Assembly (NCBI GenBank): GCA_031253835.1
Contig: JAIRVP010000064.1
Location: 112,713 to 176,712 of the forward strand
Direction: 5' to 3'
DNA: 64,000 nucleotides
DNA from: Burkholderia sp.
Lineage (GTDB): Bacteria; Pseudomonadota; Gammaproteobacteria; Burkholderiales; Burkholderiaceae
Of the stretch, positions 1 through 7,806 are shown in pieces. The notes under the pieces are model-generated. The model made no database searches and had not been told where the DNA came from. It worked only from the letters and a program-made list of their open reading frames with translations. Position 1 is the first letter of the stretch. Each line of letters opens with the position of its first letter. The translations under genes and the position numbers were made by a program.

Positions 1-843
1 CTCGGCCGCGCGCAGGGGCTCGGCTTCGAAGTCGGCCTGCGCTATCACTTCTCCGCGTACGGCGTGTGGGGCTACGGGCTGATCGCGAGCGCGACCGGGC
101 GCGACGCGCTGGCGCTGGCGATGCGCTTCCTGCCGCTCACGTATGCGTACACCGTCATCACGTACCGCGAGGCGCCCGACACGGGCGTGCTCAACTTCGG
201 CGCGCCGGAACTCGATGGCGACCTGAGCCGGTTCCTCGTCGAGCGCGACATGACGGCCGCGGCCGTGCTGCTGCAGGAAATTGCCAGCGGCGATTTCACG
301 TTGTCGCGCTTCACGCTGCAGGCCGCGCGCGCGCCGTCGTTTGTCGCGCCGCGCATCGCCGGTATCGAGCCGGCGTTCTCGGCGCGCGCGAACAGCCTCG
401 CGTTCGATCGCGCGTTTCTCGACCGGCCGCTGCCGCATGCGAATCCGCTCACGGTGTCGATGTGCGAGCAGATGTGCGGCCAGCTCGTCGAAGCGCGGCG
501 CGCGCGCGTGGGCACGTCGGAGATGGTGCGCCAGTACCTGGGCTCGACGCCCGGCAGTGCGCCGTTCTCGCTCGAGGACATGGCGCGGCTGATGAACACG
601 AGCCCGCGCACGCTCAAGCGCCGGCTGCAGGAGGAGGGCACGACGTTTCGTACGCTGCTCGCGCAGGCGCGCGGCGCGATGGCCGAGACGCTGCTCGGCG
701 ATGCACGGCTGTCGCTCGCGGAAGTGGCCGAGCGGCTCGGCTTCAGCGACCTGTCGAGTTTCTCGCAGGCCTTCAAGCGCTGGTACGGCGTGCCGCCGGG
801 CGCGTATCGCAGCGCGGCGCAGCGAGACGGCGGCCGCCGATGA
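1..843 (+). CDS. AraC-family transcriptional regulator (5' end outside window)
   Basis: The reading frame is open from base 1 and ends at TGA 841-843, giving 280 visible residues. The first residues (EVGLRYHFSAYGVWGYG) resemble the start of the arabinose-binding-like N-terminal domain found in OruR/ArgR-type AraC proteins. The last ~85 residues form the double helix-turn-helix (TSPRTLKRRLQEEG, then LGFSDLSSFSQAFKRWYG, ending in GVPPGAYR). Family members are usually 330-350 residues, so about 60 residues lie outside the window. It is a cytoplasmic DNA-binding regulator; its target is unknown. The following GNAT gene is co-directional 55 bp downstream and may be co-transcribed. Confidence 0.9.
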   Translation, partial: LGRAQGLGFEVGLRYHFSAYGVWGYGLIASATGRDALALAMRFLPLTYAYTVITYREAPDTGVLNFGAPELDGDLSRFLVERDMTAAAVLLQEIASGDFTLSRFTLQAARAPSFVAPRIAGIEPAFSARANSLAFDRAFLDRPLPHANPLTVSMCEQMCGQLVEARRARVGTSEMVRQYLGSTPGSAPFSLEDMARLMNTSPRTLKRRLQEEGTTFRTLLAQARGAMAETLLGDARLSLAEVAERLGFSDLSSFSQAFKRWYGVPPGAYRSAAQRDGGRR

Positions 844-898
844 ATCGCGGTACGATCGATCGCTTGCCTGCCGACATCCCCATCACGAGAGAACCCGC

Positions 899-1408
899 AT
901 GATCACGATTCGCCCGATGACCGAGGACGATTTCCCGCGCTTCTGGCCGACCTACCGCGCCATCGTCGCTGCTCAGGAAACCTATGCATTCGATCCCGCG
1001 CCGACCCAGGAAGCGGCGCGCGCCCTGTGGCTCGGCGCACCGCTATGCACGTGGATCGCCGAAGAGGACGGCGTGGTGCTCGGCTCGTACTACCTGAAGG
1101 CGAACGCGGCGGGCCCCGGCAAGCACGTGAGCAATTGCGGCTACATGGTGAGCGAGGCCGCGCGCGGCCGCGGCGTCGCGCGCCTGATGTGCGAGCACTC
1201 GCAGCAGGTCGCGCGCGAGCGCGGCTTCCTCGCGATGCAGTTCAACTCGGTGGTCGCGACGAACGAGGTCGCGGTCGCGCTGTGGCAGAAGCTGGGATTC
1301 GAGATCGTCGGCCGGTTGCCGCGCGCGTATCGTCACGCGCGGCTCGGCTTCGTCGACTGCCTCGTGATGTTCAAGTGGCTCGGCGACACGCCTGCCGCCG
1401 AAGCCTGA
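899..1408 (+). CDS. GNAT family N-acetyltransferase
   Basis: This 169-residue single-domain protein transfers an acetyl group from acetyl-CoA to an amine; the substrate cannot be told from sequence. The acetyl-CoA-binding motif A is visible around residues 82-101 (MVSEAARGRGVARLM), with the usual C-terminal LWQKLGFEIVGR strand-helix near 128-140. The ATG at 899 is the start of the conserved domain (ITIRPMTEDDF) and follows a GAGAGAA stretch that can serve as a ribosome binding site; the frame is open upstream but that part has no domain. It lies downstream of the AraC gene and converges on the M29-type gene. Confidence 0.92.
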   Translation: MITIRPMTEDDFPRFWPTYRAIVAAQETYAFDPAPTQEAARALWLGAPLCTWIAEEDGVVLGSYYLKANAAGPGKHVSNCGYMVSEAARGRGVARLMCEHSQQVARERGFLAMQFNSVVATNEVAVALWQKLGFEIVGRLPRAYRHARLGFVDCLVMFKWLGDTPAAEA

Positions 1409-1428
1409 GCCCGTAACCGACCGCCGCG

Positions 1429-2382
1429 TCAGACGGCGAACGCGCCGTCGAACACGATCCGCTCGTCGAACGCGAGCGTGCCGCGCGCGAAGATCAGGTC
1501 GAGGTGGTGGCTGCCGTTTTCGCCGCCGCCGAGCCCGAGATGCAGGCCCGGATGGCGTTCCTCGAACCCTGCGTTGCGGCCATACAGCCCGCGGATGCCG
1601 AGGTTCGTGCCGATGCCGAATTCCTCGATCCGCCGGTGATTCGCGTGCCGGTCGAGATAGGTCGTGAAATCGCGCCGGAAGCCCGCATCGTCGGTGTCGA
1701 AATCGACGATCGTGCTGTTCTCGACCTGCAGCGTCGCGAGTTGTTCGGCCACCTTGTACTTGATCGCGAACGGCACGGTGCCGAGAAACGTGCCGCTGAA
1801 CACGACCGAGCCGTTGAGGTCGGTCACGTGCGTCGCGATCTCGCCGGGCACGACGTCGAGATTGCCCATCCCGTCCACGCTCGTCCATTTCTGGTCCGGC
1901 GCGAGCGAGCCCGTCAGCGTGTTGCCGGCTTCGTCGATGAAGCGGACCTGCGATGCGTGTGCGGCCGCGTCGATCAGCCGGCCGTTGCGCGCGGCGATGT
2001 CGTCGAGCGATTCGGCGAACGCCTCGTCGAGGTGCGGGCCGTAATCCTTGAACAGAACCGACTTGCTCCAGTGCTCGACGATCGCGGGGCGGATCGCGGC
2101 GAGGAACGGCGGACCGCTCGGCGACGGGGTCGGCAGGCACGACGAGTCGTACAGCAGCACGAACAGGTCGGCTGTGTTGAGCGCGGCGGCAATGTCGGCG
2201 GGGGCGGTGCTTTCGAGGCAGAGGGTCGTGGCGTCGAGCGATTCGGGCAGGGCGGAAAACGCGCGCAACGCGATGTCGCGGTTGCGGGTGTCATGGCCGA
2301 CCAGCAGTTTTCCCGACTCGCCGCGGGCCAGCTTGTCGCGCAGCGCGGGGTGAAACCCGAGCGCGCGGTGCAGGTTCAGCAT
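1429..2382 (-). CDS. M29/aminopeptidase-T-like metalloenzyme (COG2309 type)
   Basis: This 317-residue protein resembles the leucyl aminopeptidase (aminopeptidase T, M29) superfamily, which also contains the iron dioxygenase NicX, so peptidase activity should not be assumed. Family-like elements are VPGEIATH (E181), EEFGIGTN (253-260), GLHLGLGGGENG (279-290) and a C-terminal HHLDLIF block whose H293/D295 resemble metal ligands. There is no signal peptide or membrane segment. It starts 58 bp after the stop of a 40-codon peptide gene, with a strong stem-loop between them and a GGAGA ribosome site just before its ATG. The two probably form one transcript, so the peptide or its product may be the substrate or partner. 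That link is an inference. Confidence 0.8.
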   Translation of the reverse strand: MLNLHRALGFHPALRDKLARGESGKLLVGHDTRNRDIALRAFSALPESLDATTLCLESTAPADIAAALNTADLFVLLYDSSCLPTPSPSGPPFLAAIRPAIVEHWSKSVLFKDYGPHLDEAFAESLDDIAARNGRLIDAAAHASQVRFIDEAGNTLTGSLAPDQKWTSVDGMGNLDVVPGEIATHVTDLNGSVVFSGTFLGTVPFAIKYKVAEQLATLQVENSTIVDFDTDDAGFRRDFTTYLDRHANHRRIEEFGIGTNLGIRGLYGRNAGFEERHPGLHLGLGGGENGSHHLDLIFARGTLAFDERIVFDGAFAV

Positions 2383-2399
2383 GCGTATCTCCGGAAGCG

Positions 2400-2423
2400 G
2401 CGGAAGGGCCGAGGCCCTTCCGC
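2400..2423 (-). promoter_or_regulatory. Intercistronic stem-loop between peptide gene and M29 gene
   Basis: An 11-bp perfect inverted repeat (GCGGAAGGGCC at 2400-2410, its complement at 2413-2423) with a 2-base spacer sits in the 58-bp gap between the small peptide gene and the M29-type gene. There is no T-run, so it is more likely an mRNA-stabilising or partial attenuator hairpin than a full terminator. Such an element would let the upstream peptide be made in excess over the enzyme. Confidence 0.6.
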
Positions 2424-2440
2424 GAGAACGGGTGGCCCGC

Positions 2441-2563
2441 TCAGACCGGCCAGAGCGCGGTGCCGAACGGCACCACGGCGTCCTCGACCATCATGTCGAC
2501 GGCCTCGGGGTGCGTGTCTTCCTGCATCCAGTCAAGCAATTCGATCTGCTGGGTGTCCTGCAT
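2441..2563 (-). CDS. Small acidic peptide (40 aa), candidate modified-peptide precursor
   Basis: The gene has an ATG at 2563-2561, a near-perfect ribosome binding site (AGGAG, 7 bases before the ATG) and a TGA at 2443-2441. The peptide starts MQDTQQIELLDWMQEDTH and ends VVPFGTALWPV. The first 28 residues are rich in Asp, Glu and Gln; the last 12 are hydrophobic, with Pro, Gly and Trp. That split is typical of leader/core precursors of ribosomal natural products, but it has no Cys and only isolated Thr residues, so lanthipeptide chemistry is unlikely. A well-spaced promoter lies 105 bp upstream, and a hairpin plus an M29-type enzyme gene follow. No known family was recognised; a small regulatory or partner protein is the alternative. 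Confidence 0.72.
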   Translation of the reverse strand: MQDTQQIELLDWMQEDTHPEAVDMMVEDAVVPFGTALWPV

Positions 2564-2667
2564 GTCAATTCTCCTGTGGTGAACATGAGTGATTCAACAT
2601 GAATGCGCGGTAAAAAATATTTCCGCTCCTCGTTCAGCATTTTGTGAATGCCGGACAAGTGGCGTCG

Positions 2668-2705
2668 ATATTAGTCTGACGATTTTCCGAATGCAATGCG
2701 TTGCA
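2668..2705 (-). promoter_or_regulatory. Sigma-70-like promoter with overlapping inverted repeat for the peptide gene
   Basis: On the minus strand, TTGCAT (2696-2691) and TAATAT (2673-2668) are exactly 17 bp apart, a good match to -35 and -10 boxes. Transcription would begin near 2660, leaving a ~97-nt leader before the peptide ATG. The inverted repeat TGCAA-TGCG-TTGCA (2692-2705) overlaps the -35 box and is a candidate repressor or activator site. Confidence 0.6.
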
Positions 2706-2812
2706 AGGTTTTTAGCCGGAACGTGCTAAACACCGGCGTTTATTCGCGGTCGATGCGAAAAGAAGGCCGATAAAGCGAATAACGAGGCAGACCTGATTTT
2801 TCAATGACCGGG

Positions 2813-2856
2813 TTCGAATTCGATTAAATGCATTCGACCGATTTTTCGAATTCGAT
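2813..2856. repeat. Two direct copies of a palindromic 12-mer, candidate operator
   Basis: TTCGAATTCGAT occurs at 2813-2824 and again at 2845-2856, start-to-start 32 bp, close to three helical turns. Each copy contains the palindrome TCGAATTCGA. Tandem palindromes in a divergent intergenic region fit cooperative binding of a dimeric regulator to the same face of the DNA. Confidence 0.45.
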
Positions 2857-3039
2857 ATGCAATGACGTTGATTATTTCGAATCGCGTGATGCGCGAAAGG
2901 CGATCGCGCACGCGCATCGCGCGTCGGCCGCGCATGCGGCGACGCCCCCGGTTTTCTGGCACCATCTGACGATCTTGCGCGACGGCTGCGGCCGCGTGCG
3001 CCGTCTTCTGGACGGCATCACAACGATGGAGACGACCCG

Positions 3040-4290
3040 ATGCGCGCAGCGCCGCAACCGGAGCGTGCCGGCCCCTCGCGGCCGGCCGCCGGCGCAACCG
3101 ATCCCGACCGCATGGCCGCGTGGCGGCTCGCGATCTGCCTGTCGCTCGGCAGCGCGATCGCGCTCGGCCTCGCGCGCTTTTCGTATGCGCTGCTGCTGCC
3201 GCCGATGAAGGCCGATCTCGGCTGGACGTTCGCGCAGGCCGGCGCGCTGAACACCGCGAACGCGGCCGGCTACCTGATCGGCGCGCTCGCGTTTCCGTGG
3301 CTGTCGCGGCGCTGGCGCGCGGGTACGCTGCTCGCGGCCGGCTGCGCACTGACCGCGGTGCTGATGGCGACGTGCGGGCTCACGTCGGGCATGCACGCGC
3401 TGCTCGTGCAGCGGCTCGCAACGGGTGTCGGCAGCGCGCTGATCTTCATCAGCGGCGGCGTGCTGGCTGCGCGGCTCGCGTCGGCGTCGCCGCGCGATGC
3501 GGGGCTGCTGCTCGGCCTCTACTACGGCGGCACGGGGTGGGGCATCGTCGCGTCGTCGCTGCTCGTGCCGGCGACGCTCACGCATGGCGTGCACGGCTGG
3601 CAGCCGGCCTGGTTCGCGCTCGCGGCCGCATGTGGGCTGTTTTCGGCAGTGGCCGTATCGGCCGCGCGCCGCATCGAGCAGGTGCATGCGGCACCGGCCA
3701 GGCCGCGCGACGGCGCGGCGCCGGCCGCGACCGCAAGCACGGCCCGCTTCGCACTCGCGCTGGCCGGCTACGGCCTGTTCGGCGTCGGCTATATCGGCTA
3801 CATGACGTTCATCGTCGCGCTGCTGCGCGGCGCGGGAATGAGCGGCACGGTCGTTTCGGCGTTCTACGTGATGCTCGGCGTCGCGACCGTCGTGTCGGCG
3901 CGGCTGTGGTCGGCGCTGCTCGACCGGATGCGCGGCGGCCAGGCGCTCGCCGTGCTCAACGCGCTGCTCGGCATCGCGACGCTGATGCCCGCGATCTTCG
4001 TGCATCCGGCTGCCGCGTTCGTGTCGGGCGTGCTGTTCGGCGCGACGTTCCTGTCGGCCGTCGCGTCGACGACGGCCTTCGTGCGGCACAACCTGCCGCC
4101 CGACGGCTGGGCGAAGGGGATCAGCGCGTTCACGACGGTCTTCGCGTTCGGGCAGATCGCGGGGCCCGTCGCGATCGGCTGGGTGTCGGACAGCGCGGGG
4201 CTCGCGCGCGGGCTCGTGTATTCGGCGCTCACGCTGTTCGCGGGCGCGGCGCTGGCGGCCGGGCAGCGCGCATTGCGGACGCCCGCGTAG
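3040..4290 (+). CDS. MFS transporter, YbfB/YjiJ-like
   Basis: This 416-residue inner-membrane protein shows about 12 hydrophobic segments starting near residue 30 (LAICLSLGSAIALGLARFSY). The motif LGLARFSYALLLPPMKADLG and the overall pattern match the MFS_4/YbfB family, whose substrates are mostly unknown. The ATG at 3040 is preceded by GGAGACGACCCG. It is transcribed away from the peptide/M29 unit across a shared control region, so export or import of that unit's product is possible. It ends 11 bp before the convergent flavin reductase gene. Confidence 0.9.
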   Translation: MRAAPQPERAGPSRPAAGATDPDRMAAWRLAICLSLGSAIALGLARFSYALLLPPMKADLGWTFAQAGALNTANAAGYLIGALAFPWLSRRWRAGTLLAAGCALTAVLMATCGLTSGMHALLVQRLATGVGSALIFISGGVLAARLASASPRDAGLLLGLYYGGTGWGIVASSLLVPATLTHGVHGWQPAWFALAAACGLFSAVAVSAARRIEQVHAAPARPRDGAAPAATASTARFALALAGYGLFGVGYIGYMTFIVALLRGAGMSGTVVSAFYVMLGVATVVSARLWSALLDRMRGGQALAVLNALLGIATLMPAIFVHPAAAFVSGVLFGATFLSAVASTTAFVRHNLPPDGWAKGISAFTTVFAFGQIAGPVAIGWVSDSAGLARGLVYSALTLFAGAALAAGQRALRTPA

Positions 4291-4301
4291 TCACGCGACC
4301 G

Positions 4302-4847
4302 TCACCGCACGCACGCGGTGCGCGACACGCGATGAAACGCGCGGCTGAAGTAGATGAGGCTGTCGCCGTCGTCGCGCACGCGAATCGACGTCGCCTCGAT
4401 GAACATCACCGAATGCGAGCCGACGTCCTTCATCTCGGCGATCGTGCCCTGCAGGCTCGCGAGCGCGTCGCGCAGCACGGGCACGTCCTGCTCGCCCTGA
4501 TCCCACACGGGTAGCTCGAAGCGCCGCTCCATCGGCAGGTCGGTGAGCCCTGCGAAATGCCGTGCGAGCTGTTCGTGCTCGGCCGGCAGCACGTTGATGC
4601 AGACATGGCGGTTGCGCTCGAAGGTCGCGTGCATCGCGCTCGACCGGTTCATGCACACGAGCAGCGTCGGCGGCGTATCGGTGACGGAGCATACGGCGCT
4701 CGCGGTGATCCCGCAGCGGCCGTGCGGCCCGGCGGTGGTGATTACGTTGACGGCCGCGCCGAGGTGGGCCATCGCCTGGCGGAAGGCCTTCTGCGCGTCG
4801 GTCGGTTCGACGCGCGCCGGTCGCTGGATATCGGTCGTGGAAGACAT
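4302..4847 (-). CDS. iacG: Flavin reductase component of indole-3-acetate oxidation (IacG-like)
   Basis: This 181-residue HpaC/RutF-type flavin reductase uses NAD(P)H to supply reduced flavin to a partner monooxygenase. The family pattern is visible: FRQAMAHLGAAVNVITT near residue 20, GITASAVCSVTDTPPTLLVC around 48-67, NVLPAEHEQLARHFAG near 86-101, and a C-terminal DDGDSLIYFSRAFH. The start at 4847 follows AGGAGCGCTC. Its place beside iacABIHE indicates that its partner is IacA, the group D flavin monooxygenase 4 kb away. It is transcribed divergently from the response regulator gene. Confidence 0.87.
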   Translation of the reverse strand: MSSTTDIQRPARVEPTDAQKAFRQAMAHLGAAVNVITTAGPHGRCGITASAVCSVTDTPPTLLVCMNRSSAMHATFERNRHVCINVLPAEHEQLARHFAGLTDLPMERRFELPVWDQGEQDVPVLRDALASLQGTIAEMKDVGSHSVMFIEATSIRVRDDGDSLIYFSRAFHRVSRTACVR

Positions 4848-5200
4848 GAGCGCTCCTGGTTGGACGAAAGCGGCGGTCGCGTCGCGCTGCCGGTGCAGCG
4901 CCGGATCGCCGACGATGACCCAAGCGTACGTCGCGAAAATGCGGCCGGCCATTCGCACGATTGACGATGAAGATGGCGTTCTCGCCAACGCATCTAAAGG
5001 TTCTACCTAGATGCGCGCCGCGCCGCGCGAAAAAAACCGCGATTGTGCGTTCGTGCGGCACGTGAAGGGGTTTTCAGCGGGTTTTCGGCTCGTTATGATG
5101 TGCCGCACACCCCCAGCGAACGACGCGCGCGACACACCGGCCACCGGCCTTTCGCGCAGCGCGTGCGATACCCATACCGATATTCAGCGAGACACCCGCG
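4848..5200. other. Divergent iacG / response regulator intergenic region
   Basis: This 353-bp stretch carries both promoters. The only strong element seen is the near-palindrome CATCTAAAGGTTCTACCTAGATG at 4991-5013, listed separately in parts. No gene with a ribosome site was found inside. Confidence 0.6.
4991..5017. promoter_or_regulatory. Near-palindromic operator candidate upstream of iacG and response regulator
   Basis: CATCTA-AAGGT-TCT-ACC-TAGATG forms an inverted repeat interrupted by a 2-base insertion in the left arm, followed by CGCG. A related string (CTAAAG ... AGATGCG) occurs at 10148-10168 between iacA and the kinase gene. Position in both divergent iac promoters makes it a candidate site for the FixJ-like regulator encoded next door; this is inference. 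Confidence 0.4.
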
Positions 5201-5836
5201 ATGACGACGTCACCCGCACCGATCGTATACATCGTCGACGACGACAGCGGCATGCGGACGTCGCTCGCGTGGTTGCTCGAATCGGTCGGCATCGCGTCCG
5301 ATGGGTTCGCGAACGCGGCCGATTTTCTCGCGCGCTTCGACGTGAACCTGCCCGCGTGCCTCGTGCTCGACGTGCGGATGCCGGAGAAAAGCGGTTTCGA
5401 CGTGCAGGCCGAACTGAATGCGCGCGGCGCGACGCTGCCGGTGATCTTCGTCAGCGGGCACGGCGACATTCCGATGTCGGTGCGTGCGCTGCAGAACGGC
5501 GCGATCGATTTCGTCGAGAAGCCGTACAACTCGCAGCAGATGCTCGAACGCGTGCAGCGTGCGCTGCGGCTCGCGCAGCAGCGGCATGCGGTGAGCCAGC
5601 GCCACCGCGAACTGCGCCAGCGGCTTGATGCGCTGACCGCGCGCGAGAAGGAAGTGCTGCGCGGCGTCGTGGACGGCAAGGGCAGCAAGCAGATCGCGTC
5701 GGACCTGTCGATCAGCGTGAAGACCGTCGACGTGCATCGCGCGAGCATCAAGGAGAAGCTCGGCGCGACGTCGATCGCCGCGCTCGTGCGCGACGTGATG
5801 GTCGTGTGGGGCGACGAGGGCGAGTCGTCGCGATAA
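5201..5836 (+). CDS. FixJ/TmoT-like response regulator of the iac locus
   Basis: This 211-residue two-domain regulator has a receiver domain (residues 7-120) with acidic residues D13-D15, phosphoacceptor D57 in LVLDVRMP, the conserved Ser in FVSGHG and K107 in EKPYN. A LuxR-type helix-turn-helix occupies about 140-205 (LTAREKEVLRGVVDGK, SVKTVDVHRASI). FixJ, StyR and TodT relatives act with PAS-containing kinases; the likely partner is the kinase at 10239-11717, on the other side of the iacABIHE operon. A two-component system responding to indole-3-acetate is known from the Paraburkholderia phytofirmans iac locus, which fits this position. Confidence 0.9.
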   Translation: MTTSPAPIVYIVDDDSGMRTSLAWLLESVGIASDGFANAADFLARFDVNLPACLVLDVRMPEKSGFDVQAELNARGATLPVIFVSGHGDIPMSVRALQNGAIDFVEKPYNSQQMLERVQRALRLAQQRHAVSQRHRELRQRLDALTAREKEVLRGVVDGKGSKQIASDLSISVKTVDVHRASIKEKLGATSIAALVRDVMVVWGDEGESSR

Positions 5837-5847
5837 GGTTGCCGTGC

Positions 5848-6591
5848 TCAGCGCATGTACAGCCCGCCGTTGATGTCCCAGCACGCACCGTTCGCGAAAT
5901 GCGCGTCGCCCGACGCGAGCAAGATGGCGGCATCCGCCACGAATGCAGCCGATCCGAGCTTGCCGCCCGGCAGGCTCGCCAGCACCTGGCGCAGTTTTTC
6001 CGGCGCGACGCTTTCATACACGATCGGCAGGTCGAGCGGCCCCGGCGAGATCGCGTTGACGGTCACGCCCTGCGCGGCGAGATCGCGCGCGAATACCTTG
6101 GTCAGCGTCAGCGTGCCGCCTTTCGCGGCCGCGTAGTGCGCGCCCGTCGCCGAGCCGCCGTTCTGCCCGGCGAGCGATGCGATGTTGACGATGCGGCCCG
6201 CGCCGCGTTCCGCGAAATACTGGCCGAACACCTGGCAGCCGAACAGCACGCTGCGCAGGTTCACGTCGATCACCTGGTCGAAATGCTCGGCCGTGATCTC
6301 CATCGCCGGCACGACCTTCGACGCCCCCGCGTTGTTGACGAGCACGTCGATCGCGCCCCAGCGTGCGACGAGCGCATCGCGCGCGGCTTCGAAATCGCGT
6401 TTCGACGTGACGTCGAGCGGCAGTGCGATCGCGCGTTCGCCGCTCGGGTCGAGGTCGCGCGCATGCGCGTGAATCGCGTCGGCGGCGATATCGGCCAGTG
6501 CGACGCGGTAGCCGGCTGCGTGAAAGCGTTCGGCGATGACGGCGCCGAGCCCGCGCGCGGCGCCGGTGACGAGGACGACTCGATCTGACAT
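5848..6591 (-). CDS. iacE: Short-chain dehydrogenase of indole-3-acetate degradation (IacE-like)
   Basis: This 247-residue classical SDR has the NAD(P)-binding TGAARGLG (residues 9-16), NNAG (near 89-92), the catalytic Ser in NIASLAGQ and the YAAAK catalytic Tyr/Lys pair. In characterised iac systems IacE acts early with IacA, converting hydroxylated indole-acetate to the 2-oxo form. It is the last gene of the minus-strand operon iacA-B-I-H-E and its end faces the response regulator gene, only 11 bp away. Confidence 0.88.
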   Translation of the reverse strand: MSDRVVLVTGAARGLGAVIAERFHAAGYRVALADIAADAIHAHARDLDPSGERAIALPLDVTSKRDFEAARDALVARWGAIDVLVNNAGASKVVPAMEITAEHFDQVIDVNLRSVLFGCQVFGQYFAERGAGRIVNIASLAGQNGGSATGAHYAAAKGGTLTLTKVFARDLAAQGVTVNAISPGPLDLPIVYESVAPEKLRQVLASLPGGKLGSAAFVADAAILLASGDAHFANGACWDINGGLYMR

Positions 6592-6650
6592 GGTGCGTGG
6601 TTCCCTGGTTCGCGGGCGCACGCCGGTGGAAGCGGCGCCCGTATCGTGGT

Positions 6651-7775
6651 TCATGCGGCCAGTGCCGCTTCGAAGTGTGCCGCGATCGCGCAGACCCGTT
6701 CGTCCGCGCCCTTGCGTCCGACGATCTGCAGGCCGGCCTTCAGCGGCGAACCGGCGAGCGGCAGCGGCAGGCTGAGCGCCGGATGGCCGCTGAGGTTGAA
6801 CGGCCGGATCAGCGACGACATCGCGATCACCGACACGCCGTCGCGTGCCTGCTGCAGCGTGATCGGCAGCGCGGGCAGCGTCGGCAGCACCAGCACGTCG
6901 GCATGCTCGAGCGCCGCGTCGACCTGCGCGGTGAAGCGGGCGCGGATAGCCTCGGCTTCTGCGAGTGCCGCTGGCGTCGTCGTCGCGGCCGTGCGCAGGC
7001 GCGCATCGAGATCGGCGCCGAGCCGGCCGGTTTCGACCAGATGGCCGAACGCGCGCGACGTTTCCGCATTGATCACGGTGAGCCCCGCCGCGAACGAGGC
7101 CGGCATGTCGTCGAGCACGACCTTGTGCGAGCGCAGGCCCGACGCGCGAACGGCCGCATCGAGCGCAGCGGCGATCGCCGGATCGGCTTCGACGGCGACG
7201 TGCGCAACCGTGCAGCCAGCGACGGAGGCCGCCGCTTGCGCACGATCGAAGCCCGGCGCGATCGCGGCCATCACGGCGACGAGCGTGCGGATATCGCGAG
7301 CGAACGGCCCGACGCAGTCGAGCGTCGTGTCGGCGGGCGCGACGCCGCGCCGCGACACGCGGCCGAACGTCGGCTTCAGCCCGGCCACGCCGCAGCACGC
7401 CGCCGGCCCGCGAATCGAGCCGCCGGTATCGGTGCCGAGCGCCGCGTCGACGGCGCCGAGCCCGACGAGCGACGCGGAGCCGCTCGACGAGCCGCCCGGA
7501 ATGCGCGTGGCGTCCTGCGGATTGACGGGCGTGCCCGTGTAGTCGTTGATGCCCGTCATGCCGAACGCGAGCTCGTGCATGTTCGCCTTGCCGGCGATCT
7601 GCCAGCCGGCGTCGAGCAGCAGGCGGACGACGTCCGCGTGTTGGGCAGCCGGCGGCGCATCGGCGAGCGCGCGGCTCGCCGCGCGGGTCGGATGGCCCGC
7701 GATGTCGATCGTGTCCTTGATCGCGATCGTGGGGCCGGGGCCGCCGAGCGTGAAGGTGTCGATGAAGCCTGTCAT
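6651..7775 (-). CDS. iacH: Amidase-signature protein (IacH-like)
   Basis: This 374-residue amidase-signature enzyme has an apparently complete Ser-cisSer-Lys triad: K20 in TIAIKDT, the Gly/Ser loop IPGGSSSGSA with S96, and S120 in GTDTGGSIRGPA. The spacing matches the family. It is shorter than the usual ~470 residues because the N-terminal arm before the catalytic Lys is almost absent. Its role in the iac pathway is not settled; neighbours iacI upstream (31 bp) and iacE downstream place it in the indole-3-acetate operon. Confidence 0.87.
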   Translation of the reverse strand: MTGFIDTFTLGGPGPTIAIKDTIDIAGHPTRAASRALADAPPAAQHADVVRLLLDAGWQIAGKANMHELAFGMTGINDYTGTPVNPQDATRIPGGSSSGSASLVGLGAVDAALGTDTGGSIRGPAACCGVAGLKPTFGRVSRRGVAPADTTLDCVGPFARDIRTLVAVMAAIAPGFDRAQAAASVAGCTVAHVAVEADPAIAAALDAAVRASGLRSHKVVLDDMPASFAAGLTVINAETSRAFGHLVETGRLGADLDARLRTAATTTPAALAEAEAIRARFTAQVDAALEHADVLVLPTLPALPITLQQARDGVSVIAMSSLIRPFNLSGHPALSLPLPLAGSPLKAGLQIVGRKGADERVCAIAAHFEAALAA

Positions 7776-7806
7776 GGTCGGTATCGTGCGAAAGCGGTGG
7801 AATGCA

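Larger units (their letters stand above)
2564..3039. other. AT-rich divergent control region, no gene
   Basis: This 476-bp stretch separates the divergent peptide/M29 unit and the MFS gene. It is markedly richer in A and T than the flanking genes and holds a minus-strand promoter, an inverted repeat on its -35 box and two copies of TTCGAATTCGAT. The open frames that cross it lack a credible ribosome site and resemble no protein, so no gene is called. Confidence 0.7.

Noticed and set aside
1429..2382. Calling the M29-type protein a simple leucyl aminopeptidase
   Set aside because: The same superfamily includes the dioxygenase NicX, and the coupled peptide gene gives other options; activity cannot be read from sequence alone.
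2400..2423. Rho-independent terminator after the peptide gene
   Set aside because: The stem is strong but followed by no T-run, and the M29 ribosome site lies directly after it; treated as an intercistronic hairpin.
2828..3208. A 126-codon plus-strand frame in the AT-rich control region
   Set aside because: It overlaps the MFS start, has no ribosome binding site and no domain; more likely non-coding regulatory DNA.
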